From the NCBI RefSeq assembly GCF_002646595.1, contig NZ_PDUD01000035.1, positions 62,001 through 126,000 of the forward strand: DNA of 64,000 nt. Direction: 5' to 3'. The notes under the pieces were generated by a model that was not told the DNA's origin, searched no databases, and saw only the letters and a list, made by a program, of their open reading frames with translations. This DNA is from Flavilitoribacter nigricans DSM 23189 = NBRC 102662 (GTDB lineage Bacteria > Bacteroidota > Bacteroidia > Chitinophagales > Saprospiraceae). Made by a program: the position numbers and the translations under genes. This document shows, in pieces, positions 8,200 to 18,700 of the stretch; the first letter of the stretch is position 1; every line of letters starts with the position of its first letter.

Positions 8200-9993
8200 T
8201 CATAAAGCCAGACTCTCTTCCTGGTGGCGCCACAGCTCCTGGAAGACGGCACTATTCTGCAACAGCTCCTGGAATGTGCCCTGGTCTACGACGCGGCCTT
8301 TATCGAGCACGTAAACATAATCGAATTTAGTGAGCAAGTGAAGCCGGTGCAGCGAGGACAGTACCGCTTTATCCTTAAACTCCCGGAACAGTTGATCGTA
8401 AATCAGCATCTCCGTCTTGGGATCCACGCTGGAAGTCGGTTCGTCCATCAGTACAATATCGCTATCCCGCGCGGCAAGCACACCGCGGGCGAGGGCAAGC
8501 CTTTGTTTCTGCCCGCCGGACAGATTGACCCCTTTCTCCCGGATACTGGATTTCAGCCCCTGCGGCAACTGCTGGATCACTTCGGCAAAACGAACGGCCC
8601 GGCAGACCTTATCAATCTCTTCCTCGGAAAAGGGCAAACCCAGGGTAATGTTATACTCGATGGTGTTTTCGAAGATCTCCGGCTCCTGCGGAAAGAGCGT
8701 AACGTGTTCCGCGATCAGATGAATGCTGGCTTTCTGCTGCTGGTCGATGCGTACCTCGGCCGATTCCGGTGCGTAAAGCCCCCGGAGCAGGGCCAGCAGG
8801 GTACTCTTGCCACTCCCACTTTCCCCGATCAAAGCGATCTTTTGTCCTTTTTTGAAACGCAGGTCCAGGTCGTACAGTCCCAGACTGCCGGAATCGCTGG
8901 TCCAGGCTTCTTTGTGGATGAAGTTCAGCCCTTCGATCTCGATACTTTTCCAGTCGGCCGGCAGGCGCTGCCCGGAATCCGGCACGTGCAACTGATCGTA
9001 AGCATTGATGATATTTTCGGCGGTCTTCACATCAGTATCATAACTGACGATCTGGGTATACTGCCAGGCAAAGTTGTGGAATACGCCGGTAAACTGATTG
9101 ACGTAGCCCACCAGGGTAACAAGCCCTCCGACGAGGAAGACCTCCCCGGGTATCCAGTTCTGGTAAATGAAACCGATCACGATCGTCACGTACATGAATT
9201 TTACGAGGGTATCCACCGTAAACCATTTCCATTCGTTGATCCGTACTTTTCGGAGAAAAGGCGGAAAGATATCCGAGATCCGTTTGAGGATTCCACTCTC
9301 CATCCGCTGCTCCAGGCGCAAAGTGATCACCGTGATGATATTGGACAGGCTGTCAAACAGACCCGCAGAAACTTCGTGTTCCTTTTCGTTGGTCTCCTTA
9401 CTGGCTTCAATAAAGGGTTTGTCAAATCGCAGGATCGTCAGCAGTATGACCACACCCATGGCCACGGCGACACCTCCGAAGAGGGGCGAAAAATAAACCA
9501 TGGCCCCCAAAGCAAAAAACATTTTGGCAAAGGTCTGGAAATACATGAAACCATTATCAAAAAAACTCTTTAGCGCTTCGTAGGCTTTCCGTACCCGGTT
9601 GATGGTAGCGCCACTGTGGTTATCCTGGTGCCATTTGACCGGCAGATGGACCGTTTTGTGGTAGAGTTCCTGCAGGAAATTGCGGCTGACGTGAAAAGCC
9701 AGTTTGCGCTCCATGACCCGCGCCGGGCCGTGACTGGCCCAGTCGATGAAGTGCAGGAGCAGGTAAATACCAGCGTATTTCCAGACGGACCGGAGCGCAT
9801 CGGTACCTTCCAGTTGCAATTCATTGATGAATACCCCCCAGATGATCGGAAAGGCCGACATGGCCAGGTTGCTGATAATGAATAGCCCGTAAACCGTCAG
9901 ATACCGCAAATGCTGACCACTTGCGTAGTGCCAGGCCGTGCGCATCAGGGAAAGATAGGGGTTGGAACTGCCTGATTTTTTGGTTGATTGCAT
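8200..9993 (-). CDS. ABC exporter, fused permease and ATPase
   Basis: A 597 aa half-transporter expected to work as a homodimer in the inner membrane. Residues about 30-320 are a type-I exporter membrane domain. Residues about 350-590 are the ATPase: Walker A GESGSGKST (390-398), Q-loop Q436, signature LSGGQ (491-495), Walker B with D517-E518, then SSVD as D-loop. Export of a lipid, peptide or other hydrophobic compound is the family norm, but the substrate cannot be read here. Its partner gene downstream encodes a PhyH-type hydroxylase, so export of a hydroxylated molecule is possible, which is inference only. Confidence 0.93.
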   Translation of the reverse strand: MQSTKKSGSSNPYLSLMRTAWHYASGQHLRYLTVYGLFIISNLAMSAFPIIWGVFINELQLEGTDALRSVWKYAGIYLLLHFIDWASHGPARVMERKLAFHVSRNFLQELYHKTVHLPVKWHQDNHSGATINRVRKAYEALKSFFDNGFMYFQTFAKMFFALGAMVYFSPLFGGVAVAMGVVILLTILRFDKPFIEASKETNEKEHEVSAGLFDSLSNIITVITLRLEQRMESGILKRISDIFPPFLRKVRINEWKWFTVDTLVKFMYVTIVIGFIYQNWIPGEVFLVGGLVTLVGYVNQFTGVFHNFAWQYTQIVSYDTDVKTAENIINAYDQLHVPDSGQRLPADWKSIEIEGLNFIHKEAWTSDSGSLGLYDLDLRFKKGQKIALIGESGSGKSTLLALLRGLYAPESAEVRIDQQQKASIHLIAEHVTLFPQEPEIFENTIEYNITLGLPFSEEEIDKVCRAVRFAEVIQQLPQGLKSSIREKGVNLSGGQKQRLALARGVLAARDSDIVLMDEPTSSVDPKTEMLIYDQLFREFKDKAVLSSLHRLHLLTKFDYVYVLDKGRVVDQGTFQELLQNSAVFQELWRHQEESLAL

Positions 9994-10174
9994 AGGACGA
10001 TCTTCTTGCGAATCGGAGTACAGGAACGTTTTTCAGAAACTAAATAAAGTCGATCGTGCCCGGAAAAGTTCCCCGTAATTTGAATTTAACGCCTGGGATC
10101 TGAAAGCGTACCGGCATGGACCGTCCTGGCAAAACAGAGCGGAACAGCCGACGGTAAAGTTTCATCGACTGCCG

Positions 10175-10182
10175 CAAAGTTA
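10175..10182 (-). promoter_or_regulatory. Candidate -7 box for the ABC exporter operon
   Basis: On the minus strand this reads TAACTTTG, an exact match to the Bacteroidota -7 consensus TAnnTTTG, about 180 bp upstream of the ABC gene start. No TTG at ideal spacing is present upstream, so support is partial. Confidence 0.4.
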
Positions 10183-10218
10183 GCGATCTTTTTGTTTCCT
10201 GTTGCCAGGCGGCAAAGA

Positions 10219-10839
10219 TCAATGGGCTCCGTGGAATCCCAGGTCAGAAATAGCCGTATCTTCGTATTTACTACCCGGATAAACTTCCACGATCTCGAGA
10301 CTGACCACATCGCTGGGACCGACCATGACCAGATTCGAAGTCCAGAAAAATTGCTGGGGGTAGAGGTCATCGTCCAGTTCCAGATAGCACATTTTTTTGC
10401 TGTTGAGCCAGACCAGTAGTTTTTTGACCCGTCCGTTCTTGGTCCAGATATCGGCATTTTTGGAATAACCGTTGGTGATGATCATCCCGTGGAAAGGGAT
10501 CTTTAGGTCTTTTTCGTCTCCGTAGGGTTCATCAAAGGTGATCATGATCCGCTGCCCGATTCCGTTGCCCTTTACGCCCTCTACCCAGGCGGTGCTCCGT
10601 TTTCCGTCTTCCAGTTTCGATACATCGTAGGTATTTCCGCTTTGTGATTCGAGTGTTGAAGTAGCGGAAAGCGTCCAGCCGATACCGCAGCCGAGGCTGC
10701 ACGCGCCGTCCGCCATGGCTTCGAGGTCCTCAAAGAGTGGAATACCCGCTTTCCTGGGACCAAAACTGGGAATGGAGGCTTCCTGAGCGCTGAGCTGTAG
10801 CGCAAACAGGCAGAGGAGGAGCACAAAACTGATTTTCAT
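10219..10839 (-). CDS. Secreted protein with NADase-type glycan-binding (discoidin-like) domain
   Basis: A 206 aa exported protein. I start at 10839 because MKISFVLLLCLFALQLSAQ is a clean signal peptide with an AQ cleavage end; the frame is open further upstream to 10947 without coding character. The mature part contains the pattern S-T-A-W-V-E-G-x-x-G-x-G-I-G followed by an I-x-I-T-F-D strand. This is characteristic of the domain named NADase-type glycan-binding in annotated genomes, a discoidin-like beta sandwich. The cysteine pair in CSLGCGIGW may form a disulfide. No enzymatic domain is present. Likely a periplasmic or surface binding protein; ligand unknown. Confidence 0.75.
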   Translation of the reverse strand: MKISFVLLLCLFALQLSAQEASIPSFGPRKAGIPLFEDLEAMADGACSLGCGIGWTLSATSTLESQSGNTYDVSKLEDGKRSTAWVEGVKGNGIGQRIMITFDEPYGDEKDLKIPFHGMIITNGYSKNADIWTKNGRVKKLLVWLNSKKMCYLELDDDLYPQQFFWTSNLVMVGPSDVVSLEIVEVYPGSKYEDTAISDLGFHGAH

Positions 10840-10926
10840 AAACTTGGATTTTACGGTGATAATCGCACCCGGAGCAGCTTGCCTGATTCCATTTCGGAAA
10901 ATGAGAGCAGATCCGGCCTCGGGTGG

Positions 10927-10934
10927 CAAAAATA
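10927..10934 (-). promoter_or_regulatory. Candidate -7 box for the secreted glycan-binding protein
   Basis: Minus-strand TATTTTTG matches TAnnTTTG about 88 bp upstream of the start at 10839. No convincing -33 TTG is seen at the usual distance. Confidence 0.35.
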
Positions 10935-10960
10935 TGCTATAATTCATAGCTTTTATTCCA

Positions 10961-10987
10961 TTGGGACCCGATTGGTTACTACATTTG
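10961..10987 (+). promoter_or_regulatory. Candidate promoter of the M23 peptidase gene
   Basis: TTG (10961-10963), 16 nt, then TACATTTG (10980-10987), an exact -7 match. Transcription would start near 10994, about 50 nt before the ATG at 11043. This supports the upstream ATG, rather than an internal GTG, as the original start. Confidence 0.5.
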
Positions 10988-11042
10988 AAATGGATTTTAC
11001 TCCGGGAACCAACAAGCTGTCGTAATAAAACGCGAAATACTG

Positions 11043-11891
11043 ATGCTGAAAACTGGATTTGCCGGCCTGGCGCTGCTACTCTTCGTCTAGATAGGGTGTA
11101 CCCGCCAATTACCCTCTAAGATCTATAAGGCCTACGAACTGGACTGGCAATGGGTGAGCCGGGAAGATTCAGTCTATATGTGGGTGAAAAATCCCTTAGC
11201 CGGCCCGCTGGTCTTTACCGTCAGAACCGATAACGATACCCTCAAAGCGGCACTGGCGGATCAGCTTCCCGTTGTACTCGGACCCTACGAAACCTTTAAG
11301 CTGGTGCTGCCGCCGGAACTGGAATCGCCGGCGATTCGCTCCGAGCTGGAACCCTATTCCTTTTGGTCTCGAATGCAGCCCGCGGTGCCGGATACTTCCG
11401 TTCGTTACGTGCTGCCGTTCCCCAGAGGAAAGACCCACCGGGTCATTCAGGCTTACGGAGGTAAATTCAGCCATCGCGCTTCACCCTTTGCTTATTATGC
11501 TATTGATTTCGACCTGGCGGTAGGCGATACGATCTGTGCGGCCAGGGATGGCGTTGTGGTCGGTTTGGTGGAAGAGAACCGGAATTGGGTACACGGTCCT
11601 GATCCCAAGTACCGCGAATACGCTAATTACCTGCGCCTGTACCATGCCGATGAGATCTACACCGATTATGTCCATTTGAAATATAAGGGAGCGCTGGTGG
11701 AAATGGGGGATACTGTCCGGGCCGGACAAGCGATTGGGATTTCCGGATATACCGGATTTACTTCCGTACCGCACCTGCATTTCAACGTCATGCGACCAAC
11801 GGATCAGGGCACCCTGGAAGGTATTCCGGTCCGGTTTGAACAAATAGACGGGAAAGATCTGCAGGAAGGCGACCGGGTAGGCCACGACTAG
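11043..11891 (+). pseudogene. M23-family metallopeptidase lipoprotein with amber codon in the signal peptide
   Basis: From the ATG at 11043 the frame encodes a hydrophobic signal peptide (MLKTGFAGLALLLFV), then TAG at 11088-11090, then I-G-C-T-R and an uninterrupted M23 peptidase to 11891. The TAG sits at lipobox position -3; TTG (Leu) there would restore a textbook L-I-G-C lipobox by one base change. The domain has SHR plus YYAIDF, the AARDGVVV strand and the PHLHFNV zinc motif, so the enzyme part is intact. Translation from the internal GTG at 11154 would give 245 aa without any export signal. Either a recent nonsense mutation, a sequencing error, or low-level readthrough. Confidence 0.75.
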
Positions 11892-11903
11892 CTTCATTAT
11901 AGC

Positions 11904-14291
11904 CTACATATCGACAATCGTCACACCGTCGCCTCCCAGTTCGGCGGCCGGATGGCTGATGTCCATCGGTACGTTGTATTCGCGGAGCTTTTTACGTACG
12001 GCATTGCGCAGTACCCCGTTCCCCTTACCGTGTACAATGCGCAGGTTGCTGGCATTGGTCATGAGGGCCTGATCAACGAAATCTTCTACCACCTTCAGCG
12101 CTTCTTCGTAGCGCATCCCACGAATGTCCAGCTTGCTGGAAAATTCGGATACCATGCCCACGTCGGACTGGATGCTTTTACTTTGCTGCACATTCAGCGG
12201 TTCCTTGGCGTGCTGCAGATCGCGGACCTTGATCGTCATCCGCATATCGCCGATCACCACGACGGCAGATTTTTTATTAATGGATTCCACGGTGCCCACG
12301 GCGCTGCCGGTGCGCATTTTGACGAAGTCTCCCTCCTTGATCGGCTTTTGGGCCAGGTCCTTTTCGGTGGGTTTGTAGTAGACTTCTTCCTGAAGTTCCT
12401 GCACCTCCTCTACCAGTTCCGTGCGTTCTTCGCGGATCCTTTCAGCCATTTTTCGGGCCTTCTCCAGGTTTTTTTCCTCCTTGATCTCGCGGATGATCCT
12501 TTCGAACTCCTTGTTCGTCTGGGCGGTTTGTTGCAGGGCCTGTTCTTTGGTTTCCAGCTTCAGCCGCTTGCGACGGAATTCGAGGTCCCGGTGCATCTCA
12601 TTGTAAGTCTTGATCAGCTTTTCCATTTGCTGCTGCTTACTGGTGAGATCGGCCAGTTTTTCTTCTACTTCCTGCTTTTCGCGCTGCAGGTCAACCAGGA
12701 GTTCATCCACGGCTTTTTCGTTCTTGCCGATCTTTTTCCGTGCGTAGTTCAGCACCTTATTACTCAGCCGGCTTTTCTGGGCGATCTCAAAGGCATAGGA
12801 ACTACCGGGGCGACCCACTTTCAGTTCGTAAGTAGGAGAGAGGCTCTCCCCGTCGAACAGCATTGACCCGTTGACGATCCCCTTGGTTTTAAACGCAAAG
12901 ATCTTCAGGTTAGAATAGTGCGTGGTGATCACCCCGTATATCTGACGGTAATTCAGTTCCCAGAGGATCGCTTCGGCGATCGCACCGCCGATCTTGGGAT
13001 CGGTACCGGAGCCGAATTCATCGATCAGCACCAGACTGTCCTTATCGGCTTTTTCCAGAAATACACGAGCGTTCTCCAGGCGGGAGCTGTAAGTACTCAG
13101 GTCATCCTCCAGCGATTGCTGGTCACCGATATCCGCAAAGAATTTTTTGAAGATCCCCATCTCGGAAGTCGACTCCACCGGGATCAGCAGACCACTTTGC
13201 AGCATCAGCTGCAGCAGGCCGACAGATTTCATGGTAATGGATTTACCGCCGGCATTGGGTCCACTCAGTACCAGCAGCCGGTTGGATCCGAACAAGGTGA
13301 GGTCAAACGGAATGGTCGGCTTGTCGATCTGCTTGTTCTTCAGCAGCAAAAGCGGGTGGTAGCCCTTGATGATCCCCAGGTGCGGCCGGTCGACAACCTG
13401 CGGCCGGGTCGCCTTCATTTGTTGGGCCAGACGTGTCTTCGCCTGGATCAGGTCCAGTTCTACCAGCGTATCCTGCAGTTGGGTCAGCACCTCCGTATGC
13501 GGACGGAGCATAGCGCTGAGTTCCCGCAACAAACGGTAGATCTCGCGTTTTTCCTCCTGCTCCAGGTCAAAAAGGTCGTTGTTGATATCGATGATCCCTT
13601 CGGGTTCGATGAAAGCGGTCTTCCCCGTAGCCGATTCGTCGTGGATGATTCCCCGGATCTTGCGCTTGTGCTCGGCCGGTACACTCAGTACCCGGCGGCC
13701 GTTCCGGAAGGATTCCACATTATCCGACAGCCAACCTTTGGAGCGATACTGGTTGATGATCACCCGGAACTGGCGGTCCATTTCCTTTTGTTTGGAGGTC
13801 ATCATCCGCCGGATACGCAGCAGTTCAGGTGAGGCATCGGGTTTGATATTCCCCTCCTCATCGATCACACTCTCGATACTTTTGGTCAGCTCATCGTCGT
13901 AAGCCAGCGGCTGGATCAGGGCAAATAGCTCCGGATACGCCTCCTGACGTCCTTTATTGAAATAGCGGAAAATGTAGCGGTAAATGAGCAGCAGATTATT
14001 GATGTTCTGCAGCCCTTCCACGGAGAGTACATAACCTTCTACCTGCAGGTGACGGATCTCTTCGGAGATCGATTCGTAGCGACGCAGGGGGAAAGGATCA
14101 TTTTTATCCTGGGTGAGTTTGTAGGCGGCAACTTCCGCCAGGCGCTGGTTGATCCAGCTGATGTTATCCCTCGGTTTGATCTCGGTGCTGACGGCTTCCT
14201 GCCCGAGCGCGCCCACGCAGGATGATCTCAGCAAATTCAGTACCTTATTAAACTCTAACTTTTCGTAAATATCTTTCGGTTCCAGTTCCAT
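11904..14291 (-). CDS. mutS2: Endonuclease MutS2
   Basis: Cytoplasmic MutS-family ATPase and nuclease that acts on branched DNA or, as shown in some bacteria, on collided ribosomes. Length is 795 aa from ATG 14291; the frame runs on to 14456, but MELEPKDIYEKLEFNKVL is the conserved N-terminus. It has P-loop GPNAGGKS at 344-351, Walker B LVLIDE near 420-425 with FGSGTDP, a long charged coiled coil around 480-620, and a C-terminal Smr nuclease domain (LDIRGMRYEEAL, VHGKGNGVLR). It converges closely with the M23 gene (12 bp gap). Confidence 0.96.
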   Translation of the reverse strand: MELEPKDIYEKLEFNKVLNLLRSSCVGALGQEAVSTEIKPRDNISWINQRLAEVAAYKLTQDKNDPFPLRRYESISEEIRHLQVEGYVLSVEGLQNINNLLLIYRYIFRYFNKGRQEAYPELFALIQPLAYDDELTKSIESVIDEEGNIKPDASPELLRIRRMMTSKQKEMDRQFRVIINQYRSKGWLSDNVESFRNGRRVLSVPAEHKRKIRGIIHDESATGKTAFIEPEGIIDINNDLFDLEQEEKREIYRLLRELSAMLRPHTEVLTQLQDTLVELDLIQAKTRLAQQMKATRPQVVDRPHLGIIKGYHPLLLLKNKQIDKPTIPFDLTLFGSNRLLVLSGPNAGGKSITMKSVGLLQLMLQSGLLIPVESTSEMGIFKKFFADIGDQQSLEDDLSTYSSRLENARVFLEKADKDSLVLIDEFGSGTDPKIGGAIAEAILWELNYRQIYGVITTHYSNLKIFAFKTKGIVNGSMLFDGESLSPTYELKVGRPGSSYAFEIAQKSRLSNKVLNYARKKIGKNEKAVDELLVDLQREKQEVEEKLADLTSKQQQMEKLIKTYNEMHRDLEFRRKRLKLETKEQALQQTAQTNKEFERIIREIKEEKNLEKARKMAERIREERTELVEEVQELQEEVYYKPTEKDLAQKPIKEGDFVKMRTGSAVGTVESINKKSAVVVIGDMRMTIKVRDLQHAKEPLNVQQSKSIQSDVGMVSEFSSKLDIRGMRYEEALKVVEDFVDQALMTNASNLRIVHGKGNGVLRNAVRKKLREYNVPMDISHPAAELGGDGVTIVDM

Positions 14292-14667
14292 TCTTCTACT
14301 ACTCTGTATGTGTATTTTGATTCCTGCTGCGGCGGGAAAGCCGGGATATTGCTCCTTTTGTGGCATTTCAGAGTCGCAACACGGCGCTGCGGACAAAAAA
14401 ATTGAAAGTGGGGCAAACGGATGCCTTTGGCGGCACAGCCAGGAAGTGACAAACAACTTCGCTTGCTAAAAGACGGCGAAATTACGGCTTTAATTGCAAT
14501 TTTGAAAAGCCATTGATAGAAACAATGTTTCCCAGTAAGAGTTCCTTAATACCGGTAAAAATAATACCTTAGCCGCTTTATTTCAGGATCGGGGACGGAG
14601 GAATGAAGCGGGCTGCACCCGGCCTTCTATCTCCGGCGCTCGTTCCACATTGCTAAAAAAGAGAGTC
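14292..14667. other. Divergent intergenic region mutS2/aroC
   Basis: About 375 bp without a supported gene. It should contain promoters for both mutS2 and aroC. I saw no exact paired TTG/TAnnTTTG promoter, no RNA gene and no repeat. ORFs crossing it are extensions of the mutS2 or aroC frames without conserved sequence. Confidence 0.4.
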
Positions 14668-15747
14668 GTGGCTGGTAATATATTTGGGCAGGCATTCAGA
14701 ATCAGTACTTTTGGCGAATCCCACGGGAAAGCTATCGGGGTCATCATCGATGGTTGCCCTCCGGGCGTGGTCATCGATGAGGAGTTTATCCAATCGGAGC
14801 TCGATCGCCGGAAACCCGGACAATCTAAGATCGTAACCCAACGTAAGGAAAGCGATACGGCCCAAATTTTGTCGGGCGTTTTTGAAGGGAAAAGCACGGG
14901 TACGCCCATCGCGATGGTGATCTACAACGCCGATGCCCGCTCCAAAGACTACGGTCATATTGCCGATAAATTCCGGCCCTCCCACGCCGACTATACCTAT
15001 CACGCCAAGTACGGTATCCGGGATTATCGCGGCGGCGGTCGTTCTTCGGCCCGCGAAACGGCGGCCCGTGTTGCTGCCGGAGCGGTGGCCAAACTGCTGT
15101 TACGGGCGCAGGGCGTCGACATTAAAGCGTACGTCAGCCAGGTTGGAAATATGGCACTGGGCAAAACCTACCAGGAACTGGATCTGGAAGAGACCGAAAA
15201 GAATATCGTGCGTTGTCCGGACCCGGAAATGGCCGAGCAGATGATCGAATACATCAAGGCCGTGCGTAAGGACGGAGATACGATCGGCGGGGTGGTCAAC
15301 GCCGTGATCACCGGCTGCCCGGCCGGACTGGGCGAACCGGCTTTCGATAAACTCCATGCCGATCTGGGCAAAGCCATGCTGAGTATCAATGCCTGTAAAG
15401 GGTTTGAATATGGTTCCGGTTTCGATGGCGTAGCCATGCGGGGCTCGGAACACAATGACCACTTCTACCAGGAGGATGGCCAGGTAAAGACCAAAACCAA
15501 CTATTCCGGAGGGGTACAGGGCGGTATTTCCAACGGGATGGACATCTATTTCCGGGTGGCCTTCAAGCCGGTGGCGACCATCGTTCCGGAGCAGGAATCG
15601 ATCAACGAGGCTGGAGAACAAGTAACGGTAGTGGGTAAAGGCCGGCACGATCCCTGTGTGGTGCCGCGGGCGGTGCCGATTGTGGAGGCGATGTCCGCAC
15701 TGGTCATTGCGGATCACTTTCTGCGGCAGCGGATGATGATGGTTTGA
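14668..15747 (+). CDS. aroC: Chorismate synthase
   Basis: Converts 5-enolpyruvylshikimate-3-phosphate to chorismate, the last step of the shikimate pathway, using reduced FMN. I choose the GTG at 14668 ([20 protein letters not shown]) because family members begin M-A-G-N-x-F-G; a TTG at 14650 is the alternative. Hallmarks are the signature GESHG, RPSHAD, the [15 protein letters not shown] segment, and [21 protein letters not shown]. Length of 359 aa is normal. It stands alone, convergent with tamB (20 bp gap); no other aro gene is nearby. Confidence 0.97.
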   Translation: MAGNIFGQAFRISTFGESHGKAIGVIIDGCPPGVVIDEEFIQSELDRRKPGQSKIVTQRKESDTAQILSGVFEGKSTGTPIAMVIYNADARSKDYGHIADKFRPSHADYTYHAKYGIRDYRGGGRSSARETAARVAAGAVAKLLLRAQGVDIKAYVSQVGNMALGKTYQELDLEETEKNIVRCPDPEMAEQMIEYIKAVRKDGDTIGGVVNAVITGCPAGLGEPAFDKLHADLGKAMLSINACKGFEYGSGFDGVAMRGSEHNDHFYQEDGQVKTKTNYSGGVQGGISNGMDIYFRVAFKPVATIVPEQESINEAGEQVTVVGKGRHDPCVVPRAVPIVEAMSALVIADHFLRQRMMMV

Positions 15748-15767
15748 TCGCGTTCGCGGATCCGGGA

Positions 15768-18700
15768 TTACTGCGGCCGTCTCCGGTCCCGCATGGCCCG
15801 ACCTTCCTTACTGAAACTTTTCCAGAATTCCCTGAAGGTATTGAACTCCTTCCGGTAACTCAGTCCACCACCGATCTGGAGCCGCTGACCGCCACCGATA
15901 TCCGGTAGCAGACGCTGGTAGATCCGCAATTTCAAGGTGTTGAGGCGGGGGTTGAGCAGGTATTCGATCACCAGGTCGTTCCCAACAAAAGTACCGCTGC
16001 TTTCGGGCGTAGCCTGCAGGGCATTGTCAAAGTTGACGTTACCACCTACCTGGACCGAAAGCCGGTCGTCAAAGAAATTCTGGGTTACACTCAATTCGAA
16101 TTCCTCTCCGGTATTGATCTGGTTATTCAGATCTACCGAGCGGTACTGGTTATAGGCGATATCAAAGTCGATACCCGACAGTACCTTACCTTCCCCGATT
16201 ACTTCGGAAAACAACTCCGTGAGCAGTAGCGAGAGCTGGTTGGAAACGAATTCACTCACCGTATTGTAAATGATGTCCGTACCCCGGAAAGAAAGGTCCG
16301 AGGGCAGGAACTGGCCCACCACGATCAGGCCAAATACCTGTCGGTTGAGTTCGTTCTGATCCTGCCGGAGCAAACGCAGTTTATTCTCGGTATAAGTCTG
16401 GAGTTCCCCTTTCAGATCGGGGAAGATGATATCAAAATCGATGATCGGACGCAGGAGATCGCCCTCCAGTTTCAGGATGAGGTTGACGTCCGTTGAGTTA
16501 CTGGCGTCGTTGCGCACATTGGCACTGGCGTTGAGGAGGTATTCCTGAATGAAATTGGCCACCGGAGTTTTCAGGTCCTGGTATTCGGCCTGCAGCCGGA
16601 TCTGGGCTTCAAACGGATCCCCGTTCCAGCGGATGATACCGCCGGGTCGGACCTTGAAGTCCTTATTGACCACATTGTAGAGGGTAAATAGATAATTTCC
16701 CTTGGTGATATAGTAATCCCCATACATCTGGAAATCACCACCCCTGGGCACCAGTATCCGGATGTTCCCCCGGCCGGCTCCCCGGATAATATCTCCCGCC
16801 TGTTCGTCGAAAATGATCTGCATGGTGGCTTCTTCCCGCACGATGAGATCCATCTCCAGGTCGATGCCTTTCGGGGCCGACAGCGTATTTTTATTCTGGT
16901 TGAAATCGTCCCTTTTGGTCCAGCGAACGTAACTAAGGTCGGATACTTCTCTTTCACTACTTACCGGGATGACCAGGTTACTACTGTCGCCGACGGTCGC
17001 ATTGACGTAGACGTCCGGCTGGGCAAAACTACCGTTGAATTGCACGGTTCCCTGACCGAGGGCGTGCCCGTAGAACAGTTCATTATCCCCTTTGCGGGTA
17101 TCGAGAGCGAGAAAGCGACTGGTACGCAGGCGGGCATCAAAACCGAAATCGCGCAAATGATCGTGGGCAACCCCACCAAACAGCACCGCCCGGTGGTTGT
17201 ATTTATCGTACAGAATGGTACCGGTGAGGTCAAACAGGTCATTGTCAATATCCGCGAGGGCCGATACGAACCGATATTTGGTATTGAGGAAGTTCACTTT
17301 GAACGAGCCGTTCTCCGCTCTCAGGTGACCGCGCAGGTTGGGTTTGCTGGGCAATCCTTCCAGGTGCAGACTGCTGCTGAAATATCCCTTGACTTCCGAA
17401 ATGGCATTGCTGATGAAGAATTCCGCGATATCCAGCGGATAAGCGGAAATGTCCACGTCGAAATTCATGTAATTGGGGTGCTGGTTGACGGGAAGTTCTT
17501 CCAGCGGTTTGTCACCCAGAGACGCGAGGTTGAAGGTGCCCTGGCCGAGCAATTGCATCGTATCCAGGGAAATGGACAGGTACATGCTGGCCTGACTGCG
17601 GAGGTCTTCGGCATTAGCGTCCAGCCGCAGGCGGCCGAAATCCCGCTGGTTGATCAGCAGGGTATCTCCCTCGATGGTTGCAGAGAAATTCTTGAGCTTG
17701 AAAATATCCTGTACGGCGACATTGGCATCGAAGCGGCCGTCAAAATCCAGCAGATCGTAATCCCATTGTTCGTCGATCAGACCAAAATCGAAGTTGCGCA
17801 TCCAGAGTCGCAATCCCCTTTGTCCGATCTTCTCCAGTTGGACGACCTTTTCCCCGTTGGTCATTTCAAAGTGGCGCGTATCGATGAAGTTCTTGCCGAA
17901 GGTAATGAAGTTGTTGGCGTCAATATTCCAGGAGTTATCCAGAATGGTGAGATCCGAAGGTTTGAACCGGATCTCGTAATTGGTGCTGTCCGGCAAATAG
18001 AGCAGGCCGTCCAGATTGAGGTCTTCGACCAGTCCGGAGGGCCCCGAGGAATGGATAAAGGTAAAATCGATCGAATCGCCCTCGATCAGGCTCGAAAGCT
18101 GTACGGTCGACAGCAGGTAATTACCGTTGATGATGGTAGAATCCACTACAAAATAGAGGGACCCCGCCTCCGGCTCTCCGTCAAAACGGGCCGCAATATC
18201 CTGCAGGAGGATGTTGTCGAAGCGGAAGGACGGAATATCGAGATCGACGAGTACCTGTCCGCTGGTCCCGTGGTAGTAGCCCTTCAGACTGACGTCGCGG
18301 AAATTCCCCAGTTTGGGATTCAGTAGAGTGGTCAGGCCCTTGGTATCGAAGATCTCCAGATTGTAGTCGAAATCCTGGGATTCCAGCGCTACGTTGGGTT
18401 TGGGAAACTTGAGCCGCCGGGAAAATTCACTGTACTGTTGATGAAGATAACCCAGGAAGACATTACCGATCTGCTGGAGGTCGAAGGTGCCGTTGAAATC
18501 GGCCTTCCCGATGTCCGAGCGCAAGATCAGATTATCTTTACCATCCGCGTCGGTAAAGGCATTCACCTCCAGGGAATCGATCTGGTAATTGGTTTCCCGG
18601 TTGTGGAGGATGCTCAGATTGCTCATCCGGGCATTCCCCTTGATATCCGTAATGCGTTTCATTTGAAGCGCAAGATCAAACTGACCGGAGACCACGATGT

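Noticed and set aside
11088-11090. Recoding of TAG as a sense codon
   Set aside because: nrdJ, mvaA, ppk1, the PLP decarboxylase and the M23 gene itself all end with TAG at the expected length, so TAG works as a stop in this genome.
14292-14456. N-terminal extension of mutS2
   Set aside because: The 55 extra codons are unlike MutS2 N-termini, which begin near M-E-L-E-P-K-D; the start at 14291 is chosen.
17040-18326. 428-codon ORF antisense to tamB, and other long antisense ORFs (for example 5405-6199 and 8224-9573)
   Set aside because: They mirror strongly conserved genes on the other strand and have low-complexity or unfamiliar sequence; explained by codon bias in GC-balanced DNA.
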